A DNA stretch of 64,000 nucleotides from a virus. The notes beneath the pieces are model-generated. The model was not told the origin of the DNA and searched no databases. It saw only the letters and a list, made by a program, of their open reading frames with translations. The stretch covers positions 1 through 64,000 of the IMG/VR virus record IMGVR_UViG_3300006793_000018; one strand, given 5' to 3'. Numbering within the stretch: the stretch's first letter is position 1; every line of letters starts with the position of its first letter. The position numbers and the translations under genes are program-made. Positions 8,151-16,322 of this stretch are shown here, one piece after another.

Positions 8151-8297
8151 ATGGGAAGACACGTGTCTGTCGTGATGAGGGAAGATCTTTTTATTAAAAT
8201 GGAACAAGAAAGAGGACGAGAATCAAAGTCATCTTTCATGAATCATGTTCTTGCATTTTACTTCAAAAACAAGACAACTGGAGATGACCATCAATGA
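8151..8297 (+). CDS. Ribbon-helix-helix DNA-binding protein (48 aa)
   Basis: This 48-codon gene is very short but convincing. Its ATG follows GAGGG by about 6 bases and its stop overlaps the next ATG (ATGA). The protein starts GRHVSVVMREDL (a short beta strand with alternating hydrophobics), then helix FIKMEQERGRE, then SKSSFMNHVLAFYFKN. This is the MetJ/Arc ribbon-helix-helix layout, with small Ser residues at the start of the second helix and the L/A/Y/F hydrophobic face. Such proteins bind operators as dimers. It heads the membrane/GTPase gene group and lies opposite the isolated minus-strand gene, so it probably regulates one or both. Confidence 0.75.
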   Translation: MGRHVSVVMREDLFIKMEQERGRESKSSFMNHVLAFYFKNKTTGDDHQ

Positions 8298-8725
8298 CTA
8301 AAACCGATGCACAAACATATTACCCCGCCCCTTATGTCCAAGACGACTCAAATCGAATTGACGTGAACTTGATCGCAATGCTACTATGGCAAGCCCTTCT
8401 CACGGGAACCTCAGTTGCAGTATCCCACATGGGATGGTATCTTCCCGACGCAGGAGCCGCAGAAATGGGACTTCAATACGGTTTGATCTGCTTTGGCTTC
8501 CTCTGCACAGCAATGGTTCTTTTCCATGTAGGTGGAGTGCGAGATTCTCTTGCTATGCGAGCCGAGTTCGCTAAAGAGAACCAAGTGGACAAGTGGATGC
8601 GAGGTCAACAGCGGCTACATCAGCGTCGGGCCAATAAGAGAAATTATTGGCAGCAACAATCGGCACAATCCCCATCCGGCGTTCAGCAATTCGGAATACC
8701 TCAAAAGAAAGACGACGAAAACTGA
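8294..8725 (+). CDS. Two-pass membrane protein
   Basis: The 143-residue protein has two hydrophobic segments at about residues 25-45 (VNLIAMLLWQALLTGTSVAV) and 60-80 (YGLICFGFLCTAMVLFHVGG). A basic, Gln-rich cytoplasmic tail (QQRLHQRRANKRNYWQQQ) follows. There is no signal peptide or recognised family. It overlaps the ribbon-helix-helix gene and is followed by a second small membrane protein and a membrane-anchored GTPase, suggesting a shared role at the host membrane. Holin-like or membrane-remodelling roles are possible but unsupported. Confidence 0.75.
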   Translation: MTKTDAQTYYPAPYVQDDSNRIDVNLIAMLLWQALLTGTSVAVSHMGWYLPDAGAAEMGLQYGLICFGFLCTAMVLFHVGGVRDSLAMRAEFAKENQVDKWMRGQQRLHQRRANKRNYWQQQSAQSPSGVQQFGIPQKKDDEN

Positions 8726-8736
8726 GGGGTATCCTT

Positions 8737-8961
8737 ATGTGGCCTTTCACAACTAACCAAGAACGTCAAACGGAGGCCATGTCCCAAATCTTGGCCGAAA
8801 ATGCGTATGAACGAAAGATGGAGAGGGTGGCAGGATGGGTAAGGACAGTTGTCGCCTTGATCGGAGGGGTGGCCCTAACATTCGGAATTTTGTTTGCATT
8901 GGAGATCTTTGGAATTTCTCCATCGGACGTGGTTGGCTTCTTCAAAGGCTTAAGCGGATAG
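8737..8961 (+). CDS. Small single-pass membrane protein
   Basis: I place the start at ATG 8737, 7 bases after GAGGGG, giving 74 residues (MWPFTTNQERQTEAM); the frame is open further upstream but only inside the previous gene. An amphipathic charged helix (residues about 10-30) precedes one hydrophobic segment (VRTVVALIGGVALTFGILFAL). The C-terminus is short (FGISPSDVVGFFKGLSG). Function unknown; it lies within the membrane/GTPase group. Confidence 0.75.
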   Translation: MWPFTTNQERQTEAMSQILAENAYERKMERVAGWVRTVVALIGGVALTFGILFALEIFGISPSDVVGFFKGLSG

Positions 8962-8971
8962 GTGGATTTTG

Positions 8972-9703
8972 ATGTCAGCCCTTATCGCAGGGCATATGTT
9001 GATGGCATCAACCACTGCGCTTTATTCGTTGTATCGTGTATTGAAACCTTATCGCGTTGGGATATACGGTCCATCCTTGGTTGGCAAGACTACTCTCGAT
9101 CAGTATTTGACAGTCCCAGGTGATATTGAACCTATACCTTTGAATTTTCGCACAGCCCATCCTAAAGCGAAGACGCTAACTGGTTTCCAAGAGCCAAATG
9201 CTACCCGCAAGAAACTTCGATATAAACAAGAAAAAACTCCAGTTCAAACGGCAGATCTGGCGGGAGATCATATGTTTCGCAATTTGTGGGTCGATGATAT
9301 GTTTGGGCGAAAGGTTGAGTTGATCATTTACATGGTCGATCACAGATCATTAACATCTCCTCAGTTCGCAGCAGATGCTTCTGCGGGGTTGTCTTATTTG
9401 GTGGACAATATCATCAAACAAGATCTCAGCAAGAACATCTCTCGCAAGTCAAAGCGCAATTCAAAGAAATACACTCCTCGATTGTTTTGTTTGATGATCA
9501 ATAAGATCGATTTATGGTGGGATTCAAACGCTCAACAACTTTGGGAATACGGATTACAGAAGGAGCATCCTATTGTTGCCCCGTACAGAGATTCGTTGAA
9601 ACGTCTAAGGCGAGCCGGAATTAGGGCAGAAATCAAGGCAATATCATCTCAGCACGGCGTAAATGTCGAAAAATCATTGACTGAATTGCTTCAATCCATG
9701 TAG
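8972..9703 (+). CDS. Ras/Arf-like small GTPase with N-terminal membrane anchor
   Basis: The 243-residue protein starts at ATG 8972, with GGTGG 6 bases upstream. Residues 3-22 are hydrophobic and may anchor it. The G-domain motifs are all visible: G1/Walker A GPSLVGKTT (33-41), G3 DLAGDHMFRNLW (95-106), G4 NKID (167-170) and G5 ISSQ (214-217), with the D-L-A-G and following aromatic resembling Arf/SR-beta/MglA rather than translation GTPases. GTP binding and hydrolysis are well supported; the partner is unknown. GTPases of this kind are rare in viruses. The neighbouring small membrane proteins suggest action at the cell membrane, perhaps in membrane remodelling, assembly or egress. Confidence 0.8.
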   Translation: MSALIAGHMLMASTTALYSLYRVLKPYRVGIYGPSLVGKTTLDQYLTVPGDIEPIPLNFRTAHPKAKTLTGFQEPNATRKKLRYKQEKTPVQTADLAGDHMFRNLWVDDMFGRKVELIIYMVDHRSLTSPQFAADASAGLSYLVDNIIKQDLSKNISRKSKRNSKKYTPRLFCLMINKIDLWWDSNAQQLWEYGLQKEHPIVAPYRDSLKRLRRAGIRAEIKAISSQHGVNVEKSLTELLQSM

Positions 9704-9713
9704 CGATGCCTTT

Positions 9714-10697
9714 ATGTTGCTGTCAACTATGGCAGGGTTAATGGCGTGGAATGCAAGTGCGTTCAACCCTTTCGGCGGGGGTATTTCTCTTCGTGGAATG
9801 AGCGACGAACAATTGAGGATTGTTGCTCAACAATCAGGAGTTTCGTATGATCTGTTGAAAACACAGCAACGTGCTGAGATGGCAAGTGCTGGTTCGACGG
9901 GAGATGTTGGCGATGAACAGTTGATTCCGACTGTCGAGATCCAATTGAAGTCCAACCCAAAAAACCCTGCAAAGGCACGAAAGAAAAACATCAAGATGCT
10001 TCGCAAGGCTTTGAGGCCACCATCTTATAACCTGGGTCTTTTCAAAATATACCGATACAATGCCGCTCACGAATGTGCTTGTTGCGGAGTTGACATTAGG
10101 CGATTCCTCGAAGGCGACAATGCATATGCACACATTGTCGATCAATCAACTGGGCTTTCCTTAGCAGACATTTATTGGTTTGATGAAGATACAGGAAATG
10201 CAAAAAAACCACTCGCACGGACACATGGAGATCATGGTGATGAAATGAACAGCACCCTCTGCCCCGCACACTTGCACATATACCACACACTGAGATCTAT
10301 CATGCAAGAGCATGAACTTGAGTCGCAGGGTTTCAAACGCTTTGCGAGTAAAGGAACCAAATTTACTAAGATTCCTGGAATGTCAACATTGATGCCTGGT
10401 GCATCCGCTGCTAAAAATCGAAGCACACCGGAATCTCTTCTCAAGTACGATCAGTTCTTCTCTATGATCCACAAAGATGCTCAACACAGCAAAGGAATAC
10501 ATTTGACACAATTGCCAAATCCCAGTACCGGAGTTGTTGATCTGGTACACATCACATTTGACCTAAGAGCAATTCAATCGGAAACGCTTTTGGCTCAAAG
10601 AAACTCTATGGGAATGGGCGTGAATATGCAGAATCAAATGAATAACGCTATAAATGCCTCTGGACAAGGCGTATTGACAGGAACTAACGAGGTGTGA
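9714..10697 (+). CDS. Hypothetical protein with putative metal-binding centre
   Basis: The 327-residue protein follows the GTPase gene by 10 bases. The N-terminus (MLLSTMAGLMAWNASAF) is weakly hydrophobic and could be a signal or anchor. A central region has HECACCGVD and, about 60 residues later, HGDHGDEMNSTLCPAHLHIYH, a dense set of Cys and His likely to bind zinc. The C-terminus is Met-, Asn- and Gln-rich (MGMGVNMQNQMNNAINA) and resembles the low-complexity N-terminus of the next protein. No family recognised. Confidence 0.65.
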   Translation: MLLSTMAGLMAWNASAFNPFGGGISLRGMSDEQLRIVAQQSGVSYDLLKTQQRAEMASAGSTGDVGDEQLIPTVEIQLKSNPKNPAKARKKNIKMLRKALRPPSYNLGLFKIYRYNAAHECACCGVDIRRFLEGDNAYAHIVDQSTGLSLADIYWFDEDTGNAKKPLARTHGDHGDEMNSTLCPAHLHIYHTLRSIMQEHELESQGFKRFASKGTKFTKIPGMSTLMPGASAAKNRSTPESLLKYDQFFSMIHKDAQHSKGIHLTQLPNPSTGVVDLVHITFDLRAIQSETLLAQRNSMGMGVNMQNQMNNAINASGQGVLTGTNEV

Positions 10698-10700
10698 TTT

Positions 10701-11330
10701 ATGGGATGGTTTTCAAAAGGTGAAGCGCAACCAACTCAACAGTTTGGCGCACCGACGCAAATGGGTGGCATGTCTGGCATGGGAATGCCAATGGGAATGC
10801 AAATGGACCCGTCAATGATGGGGATGCAAATGGCTCAAAACCCAATGATGCAACAAATGGCAAGCGATCCTATTACCGCTACTGCACGTTTGCTTTCGCT
10901 AAATGATCCGTTGGCTCAGTTTATGACAACGCAAAATATGCCGTTGGTCATGGAGTTGATTGGGGAAATCGTTCGACTATCGATCAAGGAGTTTTTCTCT
11001 TCTGTTTCTTTCAAATTGGATGAGGCGACAGGTTTGCTAACATTGGATACTGCGAGTCTCCCTGCATCGATCAACACGATGTCTCCTGAGAATCTTGGAT
11101 TTACTATGACTCGATTGCAAGCGTCAGCGCAACAAACCTTGCAAATGAATGAACAACAAAGACAAATGTTCCTTCAAGCACACTCAATGGGCGGAATGAT
11201 GAATTCTCAACAACAACCAGGTTTCTTTGGAAGCCTCATTGGAGGAGTCCTTGGCAACCAAATGCAACAACAAGGTGGATTTGGTCAATCAGCCGCTAAG
11301 GTCGGCGCAATGGGGGCTGCTGTATTATGA
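10701..11330 (+). CDS. Met/Gln-rich low-complexity protein
   Basis: The 209-residue protein has Met-Gly-Gln-rich ends (MGGMSGMGMPMGMQMDP near the start, NQMQQQGGFGQ near the end) around a compact core at about 60-130 with a hydrophobic helix (MPLVMELIGEIVRLSIKEFF). The stop overlaps the next ATG (ATGA). Shared composition with the end of the preceding protein suggests the two interact or share ancestry. Function unknown. Confidence 0.7.
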   Translation: MGWFSKGEAQPTQQFGAPTQMGGMSGMGMPMGMQMDPSMMGMQMAQNPMMQQMASDPITATARLLSLNDPLAQFMTTQNMPLVMELIGEIVRLSIKEFFSSVSFKLDEATGLLTLDTASLPASINTMSPENLGFTMTRLQASAQQTLQMNEQQRQMFLQAHSMGGMMNSQQQPGFFGSLIGGVLGNQMQQQGGFGQSAAKVGAMGAAVL

Positions 11331-11578
11331 GCGACGAAGATGACATGAGGACGCCAAATCAAGCAAATGTGTACGGGCAAACCGTTGAATTGCTGAGTCC
11401 TAACAAAATGTTGGTCGAAAGTGCAACAATGATTTACATTCTCTCCTTTATGATCGCAATCTTTGTGATGCTGGTTTGGAAAGGAAGTTCGTTAAGTTCG
11501 GGACAAGTTTTGTTGGGTGCTTTAGGATTGATGTTCACTCTATCAATAGCAGTTCGACAGTTTGCTTCCTTTCGGTAG
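11327..11578 (+). CDS. Small two-pass membrane protein
   Basis: The 83-residue protein has a polar N-terminus (MSDEDDMRTPNQ) and two hydrophobic segments (about 35-52, MIYILSFMIAIFVMLVW, and 58-77, GQVLLGALGLMFTLSIAV) separated by a short turn. Size and topology are like phage holins, but many unrelated membrane proteins share them. No endolysin gene is recognisable nearby, so a holin call would be a guess. Confidence 0.65.
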   Translation: MSDEDDMRTPNQANVYGQTVELLSPNKMLVESATMIYILSFMIAIFVMLVWKGSSLSSGQVLLGALGLMFTLSIAVRQFASFR

Positions 11579-11591
11579 CCCCCCAAGTGAT

Positions 11592-11813
11592 ATGGGGCTT
11601 CGTGCTTACAACCCCTTGCCTTACAGCCCCGTGCTACGCCGGTTCGATCAAGACGGCGATGGCGACTTTGATTTGGAGGATGTAAAAATTCTTTTAGGCA
11701 AAAAAACCCTGTGCGGGGCCACGACAAGATCTGGACAGCCTTGCCAAAGCGCAGGGCATGAAAAATACAACAATCGATGCCATCAGCACAAAAGTGATGA
11801 CAAATCCAATTAA
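11592..11813 (+). CDS. Small EF-hand and zinc-motif protein
   Basis: I use ATG 11592 (73 residues); an in-frame TTG at 11562 would overlap the upstream gene. The protein carries RRFDQDGDGDFDLEDVKILL, a textbook EF-hand calcium loop (D-Q-D-G-D-G-D-F-D-L-E-D) with its following helix. Then comes CGATTRSGQPCQSAGHE followed by NNRCHQH, a C-x(8)-C-x(n)-C-x2-H motif common in small phage zinc proteins. Calcium binding suggests an extracellular or virion role, or reuse of a dockerin-like peptide. The combination in so short a protein is unusual. Function unknown. Confidence 0.6.
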   Translation: MGLRAYNPLPYSPVLRRFDQDGDGDFDLEDVKILLGKKTLCGATTRSGQPCQSAGHEKYNNRCHQHKSDDKSN

Positions 11814-11836
11814 GGGCGGCGGATGTGGGGCGAAAC

Positions 11837-12547
11837 ATGGCGGGACGACAGACTCGGAAGAATTGTCCATTCTGCCAACATCCTGATCGAGATTCATTGG
11901 AAGAAATGATTCGCAAGGGAATTCATGATGTCGAAGAAATTGATCGTTTGAATCAATGGGCAGATGGAACTTCCCACAGGCACATGCGGCGTCATTCGGG
12001 CGAATACTACAACAACAGCAATCATGATTGCCCATTGTGTACGGATCCTAACAGAGCCGAGATTGAAGCGGCTATTCTTGAGGGACACGCTGGAATCGAT
12101 GACTTTGCAACAGAGTTAGAGGTCGCAAGCAGTATCATTTCCAATCACATGGAAAAGCATACCAAGCCTATTATCCAACAACATGTGTCGATTGATGCTT
12201 TACCAACGGCAATGAAAAGCGTCCACGAATCATTGCAAAGGGTTGAAAAGAATTTGAATCGACTTGACCGATTGATGGGTCGTGTTCTTGATCATGTTGA
12301 AAATCAATTTGACGACGAAGACGAAATTGTCAATATGAGGGATGTCGAAACCGTTTTCAAGGGTCATCGTGAGATCCGTGATACTCTCCTCGAACTTGCA
12401 AAGTGGATGGATAAGGCAGAGTCGATTGATGAACGTCAGTCGGTTTCAGTCCTTACAGTCATGCAGGAGTATTTTGTTGAAAAATCACCGTCCGAATGGG
12501 CTGCTCTAAAATCAAGGCTGGTTTCCGCAGGGGTGATGAATGAATGA
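11837..12547 (+). CDS. Twin zinc-finger/HTH DNA-binding protein, possible small terminase
   Basis: I place the start at ATG 11837 because GTGGGG lies about 7 bases upstream; GTG 11825 is an alternative. Residues about 10-55 and 65-110 repeat one unit: C-P-[FL]-C-x-[HD]-P-[DN]-R, an acidic helix, and H-x-x-x-H (HRHMRRH and NHMEKH). In phage proteins this unit combines a zinc site with a helix-turn-helix (FATELEVASSIISNH). A long helical, probably coiled-coil region follows (residues about 125-190), then an acidic tail. DNA binding is likely. It is upstream of the large terminase but five genes away, so small terminase is one possibility and regulator another. Confidence 0.6.
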   Translation: MAGRQTRKNCPFCQHPDRDSLEEMIRKGIHDVEEIDRLNQWADGTSHRHMRRHSGEYYNNSNHDCPLCTDPNRAEIEAAILEGHAGIDDFATELEVASSIISNHMEKHTKPIIQQHVSIDALPTAMKSVHESLQRVEKNLNRLDRLMGRVLDHVENQFDDEDEIVNMRDVETVFKGHREIRDTLLELAKWMDKAESIDERQSVSVLTVMQEYFVEKSPSEWAALKSRLVSAGVMNE

Positions 12548-12987
12548 AGACATTGGCTAAATTGATGTTGCGTGGAACTCATCACGATGAAATTTTGCAA
12601 TCGAACATCAGTAAAGAAGACCTAACAATTCAAGACGCAATTTCTTATTGTGACTCGGTTGATGCAGTAGTCAAGACGTGGCGAGACAGTATCGTTGAGC
12701 ATGGAATAAACGATCCAGATCATATTGTTGCAGAAGTGTATGGATCTCTTATCGTGTGCAGAATGCTGTTTGACGACTTAAAAATTCTAAAAACAAATCC
12801 AAAGGCAGATTGCATTGCTCTTTTGGATGCAACACAAGTCATCAGCGCATTGAAGCAAGCAATGCTGCCCATGTCTAAATCATATGCAAAAACCCCAACA
12901 TTGTGCCAATGGTACATGACTTTGGGTAATGAGATCGATATTTCGTATCGAGAAATTCGCAGGAGGTTGAAGAATGGTAGCAAGTAA
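12544..12987 (+). CDS. Hypothetical helical protein
   Basis: The 147-residue protein is all-helical by appearance (for example DAVVKTWRDSIVEHG and ATQVISALKQAMLPM) and has no recognised motif. It overlaps the gene on each side, so it is part of a tightly coupled group between the zinc-finger protein and the putative virion proteins. A small terminase or head-accessory role would fit the position, but nothing in the sequence proves it. Confidence 0.65.
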   Translation: MKTLAKLMLRGTHHDEILQSNISKEDLTIQDAISYCDSVDAVVKTWRDSIVEHGINDPDHIVAEVYGSLIVCRMLFDDLKILKTNPKADCIALLDATQVISALKQAMLPMSKSYAKTPTLCQWYMTLGNEIDISYREIRRRLKNGSK

Positions 12988-14485
12988 TCCAAGAGAACCA
13001 TTGTTGTGGACGCCTCGAACACAAGAAATGACTGGAGGTTTCAATCCACGTGAAGTTCTTGATCATGACATAAATCCAAATGAGGATGGCGATGGTCTAT
13101 CGCATCACACCAGGCAAACGCCAGAAGATAGCGAGAGTCATGATCAGCGTGATCCACAAAAACGCCGAGAACGAGCGATTCGTGAACTGGCATCCAAAAT
13201 ACCTCATGTGAGTCTTAAACCCGAAAAGATTGACGAAACATTGGGGCGAAGCCCAATGATGGAGCAAGAGCAGCGCATGTTGGAATCGGGCATGATTGAT
13301 ATGAACCGAGGGGGGATGGGACTATCTGCTGGTGCAAATGTTGGTTCAGTTCGTAGTGAGGGGCCAAATGTAAAATTTGGAACTCAAAATTCTGTTGTTC
13401 CCTTCATGCTTGGAAAAAGCGTGTTTGACAATTATGTTCGTTGCGAAGATTGTGGGAGAAAACTTTCAATCGATCCTCTTGGGAGTGGGCCTAATCGAAA
13501 AAAACTCATATGCTCTATTTGTGCCGCTAAAGCAAGAGGCGAGAAGACTGTTGCAATGAAACCAGGTCAAGAGGAATACGCTAAAAGGATACAAGACAGT
13601 ATGCCTTATGATCATGAATGGCAGGAAAAGAACACAAGTGAAGATGATCCGTTCCAAATTGCATATGACAGTATTTTGAAGGCTCGACGCAAGTATAAAG
13701 GGCGACGTTATACTGATGACGAAGAATCCGATGAAGAGGAGCGCAAGGCTAAGAAAAAGAACAAGCGCAAGAAAAAGCGTGGCAAGAAGGGCGTAAAGTC
13801 TGCCCGTGGTGGACGGCAACCAAAATCTGCAACAAAGCGAAGAAGTGCAGCGGTTCAACTTCAACTTGATCGAGAATCAAGACACCAAGCATTCCACCCC
13901 AATGTTCGTAGCCACGCTCTTAGGAATTTAGGGGCGACGAGATCAGAGGGCATTCCTCTGCGTCTTCGAGATCCTGTGGCATGGGAGCGAAAGAAAGCAT
14001 ACGAAAGGATGCGAAGGGCGCAGGGATCATTGCCACGTGGATTGACTCAACACGCTGACACCAGAGGAACTGGTAAATTGGGTATGACGATTGGTGGAAC
14101 CAAAGGTACATCGACAAAACTCCCTACTGTTTCCCGCATGGGTACAAGCACCAAGCCAAAACGCTTGAGTCGAGGTGCGGCAGGAGATCCTTTAGGAACA
14201 AGCGACCCTCTCTTTGCAAAATCAAAAGGCGGTGGTATCGCTTCAATAACGAGATCGGAATTCATGACCATGAAACGGAAAATTGAGTCGCTGATGAGGA
14301 AATTAAACAAGTTGACTAAAGCAACACCTGAACTCGACAACGCAGCAAAGGTTGGGGCCGTTGTTAGTGGCGATGAATCATCATCTCCTGAAGGAGGAAC
14401 TAAGAGTCACATGAAGGGCGAACCACCATACCGATTCATAGACAGACAAGCCGCAACTGAGATTGGGCTTGTAGGCAAGTATTGA
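12974..14485 (+). CDS. Putative virion protein with zinc ribbon, basic tract and internal tag
   Basis: The 503-residue protein is mostly low complexity. It contains a zinc ribbon (YVRCEDCGRKL, then LICSICAAK, about residues 155-185) and an internal copy of the tag (DDPFQIAYDSILKARRK, about 225-238). A strongly basic stretch (about 255-275) alternates Lys and Arg and could bind DNA. The internal F-x-x-A-Y-x-x-I-L-K shows that the tag is not restricted to N-termini and may mark a processing point between an N-terminal and a basic C-terminal part. Overlaps the upstream gene by 14 bases. Confidence 0.65.
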   Translation: MVASNPREPLLWTPRTQEMTGGFNPREVLDHDINPNEDGDGLSHHTRQTPEDSESHDQRDPQKRRERAIRELASKIPHVSLKPEKIDETLGRSPMMEQEQRMLESGMIDMNRGGMGLSAGANVGSVRSEGPNVKFGTQNSVVPFMLGKSVFDNYVRCEDCGRKLSIDPLGSGPNRKKLICSICAAKARGEKTVAMKPGQEEYAKRIQDSMPYDHEWQEKNTSEDDPFQIAYDSILKARRKYKGRRYTDDEESDEEERKAKKKNKRKKKRGKKGVKSARGGRQPKSATKRRSAAVQLQLDRESRHQAFHPNVRSHALRNLGATRSEGIPLRLRDPVAWERKKAYERMRRAQGSLPRGLTQHADTRGTGKLGMTIGGTKGTSTKLPTVSRMGTSTKPKRLSRGAAGDPLGTSDPLFAKSKGGGIASITRSEFMTMKRKIESLMRKLNKLTKATPELDNAAKVGAVVSGDESSSPEGGTKSHMKGEPPYRFIDRQAATEIGLVGKY

Positions 14486-14495
14486 CGGTGATATT

Positions 14496-16322
14496 ATGCC
14501 TTGGATTGATTTGGATCAATTTTTAATTCGTAAAGGAGAAGGTGTATTCAACATTTACGATTTTATCAATGCAATGCTTGGCGCAGGTAGCGTTGCTGAG
14601 GGATTCAATAACTTGGAACAAAGCCACCACGATCTTGATCACGATGATTTCACTGGAGTTGAATCCGACGCAGTAAAGATTGCTATCGAACGAGGATTGG
14701 TTGACTCCAGCATAGCCAGCATCGTCAACGAAGGTCCAGATCCTCAAAAGCCACAGCGTTGGCAATTCGCCTTCATCAAAGCAATGGAGGCAGGTGCGCC
14801 GATCATAAATGAGGCTATACGCCGAACAAACATAATCAATGAGCAACAGGCTAAGACAAACGGAAATCAATTTATTCCAATACCTGATGCGTTCGTAACC
14901 GATCCACAACAAAGAAGGAAGTTCAAAGTGACCGATGCATGGATGGGTTCAGTTCAAGGATTCAAACAAGATGGAACGACTCATGATAAATTTGGTCAAT
15001 TGATCACCCAATATGTCAGTAAAAATACAAGAAAAGCCGAATCTTATGCCAGACCCTATTGGAAAGGTTTGCATCAAGAACGAAGTGAACGAAGCGGCGG
15101 CATGAAGACGCCGACTCCAAGCAAAGAAATACGACCAGGACTTCTTCATACCGACACGTTGTATTTCAAGGATCATGGATTGAAATTTCCACTTGGTCAA
15201 ACAATCATAGACTTGAAGAATCAAAACCCAGGGTTGCCTATGGAGCAATTGCAAGCAATGGCTCTTGAAGCGTTGAAGCAGATGCCTCAATTCCGCAAAC
15301 ATGCAGGTCTTCGTCATACGGGCGGAATACAATATGGAAAATACTCCGAATCTGGTATCCAACAGATGATGGCTGAGGAAGTTGAAAATGTGTCGGGCAT
15401 GGCATCGGATCCAAATGTGAATTACGAACAGTTCCTCCATCCAGATCTCCATGGGGACAAGTGGATGGGGTATCAATCCAACTCTCATTATCATGGCAGA
15501 AATTCATCGGATCCTATGCCAAGGGACAAAAAGACCATTGAAAATTTGAAAAACAAACACGGTTGGTCGGATGAAGATGTCGCTAATGTTTTCGCTGATG
15601 CTCACAGTGGGAACTACAAAGGGTCAAAACAAAGTAAGATCTTACAAGCAATTCATGCAAAAGAGATGGCGGATGGAAAGCCTCCAACATGGGTCAATGA
15701 AAACTCACAAATCCCACCAGGCGGAGCAATTTCTTCACCTGTTCCCACACCTACCCCCAACGATGGCAGAATGACGCCAAATAGACCGAGCGGTCAAACA
15801 TTGCAAACCCAACCCCCTGTCACGACAGAGGAGTCTGCAAATGTTCCTATGAATCCAGAACCAGACGTTCCTCGTCCAAATCCTCACACGCTTGGAGCAT
15901 TACCCGTTCCTTCAAATCCTGCACCAAAACCAATTCCACAACCCAACGCTTATGCCTCACAACCAATTGCGTCAAGATTGTCAGGGGAGAAAAGTCGGAT
16001 GGGTCGATTGATGAATACACTTGGATACCACTATGAATCATTATTTCCTAATTTCAATAAATCGGAGAATGATGACGATGAAACAATTCTCAAAAATATG
16101 CTGGAGGATGTCCAAATGAGAATTGCAAAAGAGGAGATCTCAACTCAAAAACTCTCGATCCATTCCATGACTGATGTCAATGCGGTTGCAAATCAAATGA
16201 ATCGACCGCCAAGCGACATCATCACAATTGTTCACAGTCGAGGAGATTGGAATAGCCTTGCTAAATCATTCAGCCTACGACACGATGAAATTCAAACGGT
16301 AAAGGTGATGTTCGATGAATGA
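14496..16322 (+). CDS. Hypothetical large putative virion protein
   Basis: This 608-residue protein has a folded N-terminal two-thirds (about residues 1-400, with helices such as PMEQLQAMALEALKQM). A Pro-rich linker follows (about 405-500, PVPTPTPNDGRMTPNRPS), and then a helical C-terminal domain with an HTH-like look (SIHSMTDVNAVANQMNRPPS). A hydrophobic-x-K-S-E site (FNKSEND) sits at the start of the C-terminal domain. Position just upstream of the packaging genes suggests a head or internal virion protein; no family recognised. Confidence 0.65.
   Translation: MPWIDLDQFLIRKGEGVFNIYDFINAMLGAGSVAEGFNNLEQSHHDLDHDDFTGVESDAVKIAIERGLVDSSIASIVNEGPDPQKPQRWQFAFIKAMEAGAPIINEAIRRTNIINEQQAKTNGNQFIPIPDAFVTDPQQRRKFKVTDAWMGSVQGFKQDGTTHDKFGQLITQYVSKNTRKAESYARPYWKGLHQERSERSGGMKTPTPSKEIRPGLLHTDTLYFKDHGLKFPLGQTIIDLKNQNPGLPMEQLQAMALEALKQMPQFRKHAGLRHTGGIQYGKYSESGIQQMMAEEVENVSGMASDPNVNYEQFLHPDLHGDKWMGYQSNSHYHGRNSSDPMPRDKKTIENLKNKHGWSDEDVANVFADAHSGNYKGSKQSKILQAIHAKEMADGKPPTWVNENSQIPPGGAISSPVPTPTPNDGRMTPNRPSGQTLQTQPPVTTEESANVPMNPEPDVPRPNPHTLGALPVPSNPAPKPIPQPNAYASQPIASRLSGEKSRMGRLMNTLGYHYESLFPNFNKSENDDDETILKNMLEDVQMRIAKEEISTQKLSIHSMTDVNAVANQMNRPPSDIITIVHSRGDWNSLAKSFSLRHDEIQTVKVMFDE

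Noticed and set aside
8138-8200. ATG at 8138 as the start of a gene before the regulator
   Set aside because: It gives only a 19-codon frame ending at TAA and lies out of frame with the ribbon-helix-helix protein.
11327-11578. Holin call for the small two-pass membrane protein
   Set aside because: Topology fits but there is no lysis cassette or endolysin nearby, so it is left as a membrane protein.
12974-14485. Nuclear-localisation-like Lys/Arg tract as a sign of eukaryotic origin
   Set aside because: Basic tracts are common in nucleic-acid-binding viral proteins; all other signals point to a prokaryotic tailed virus.
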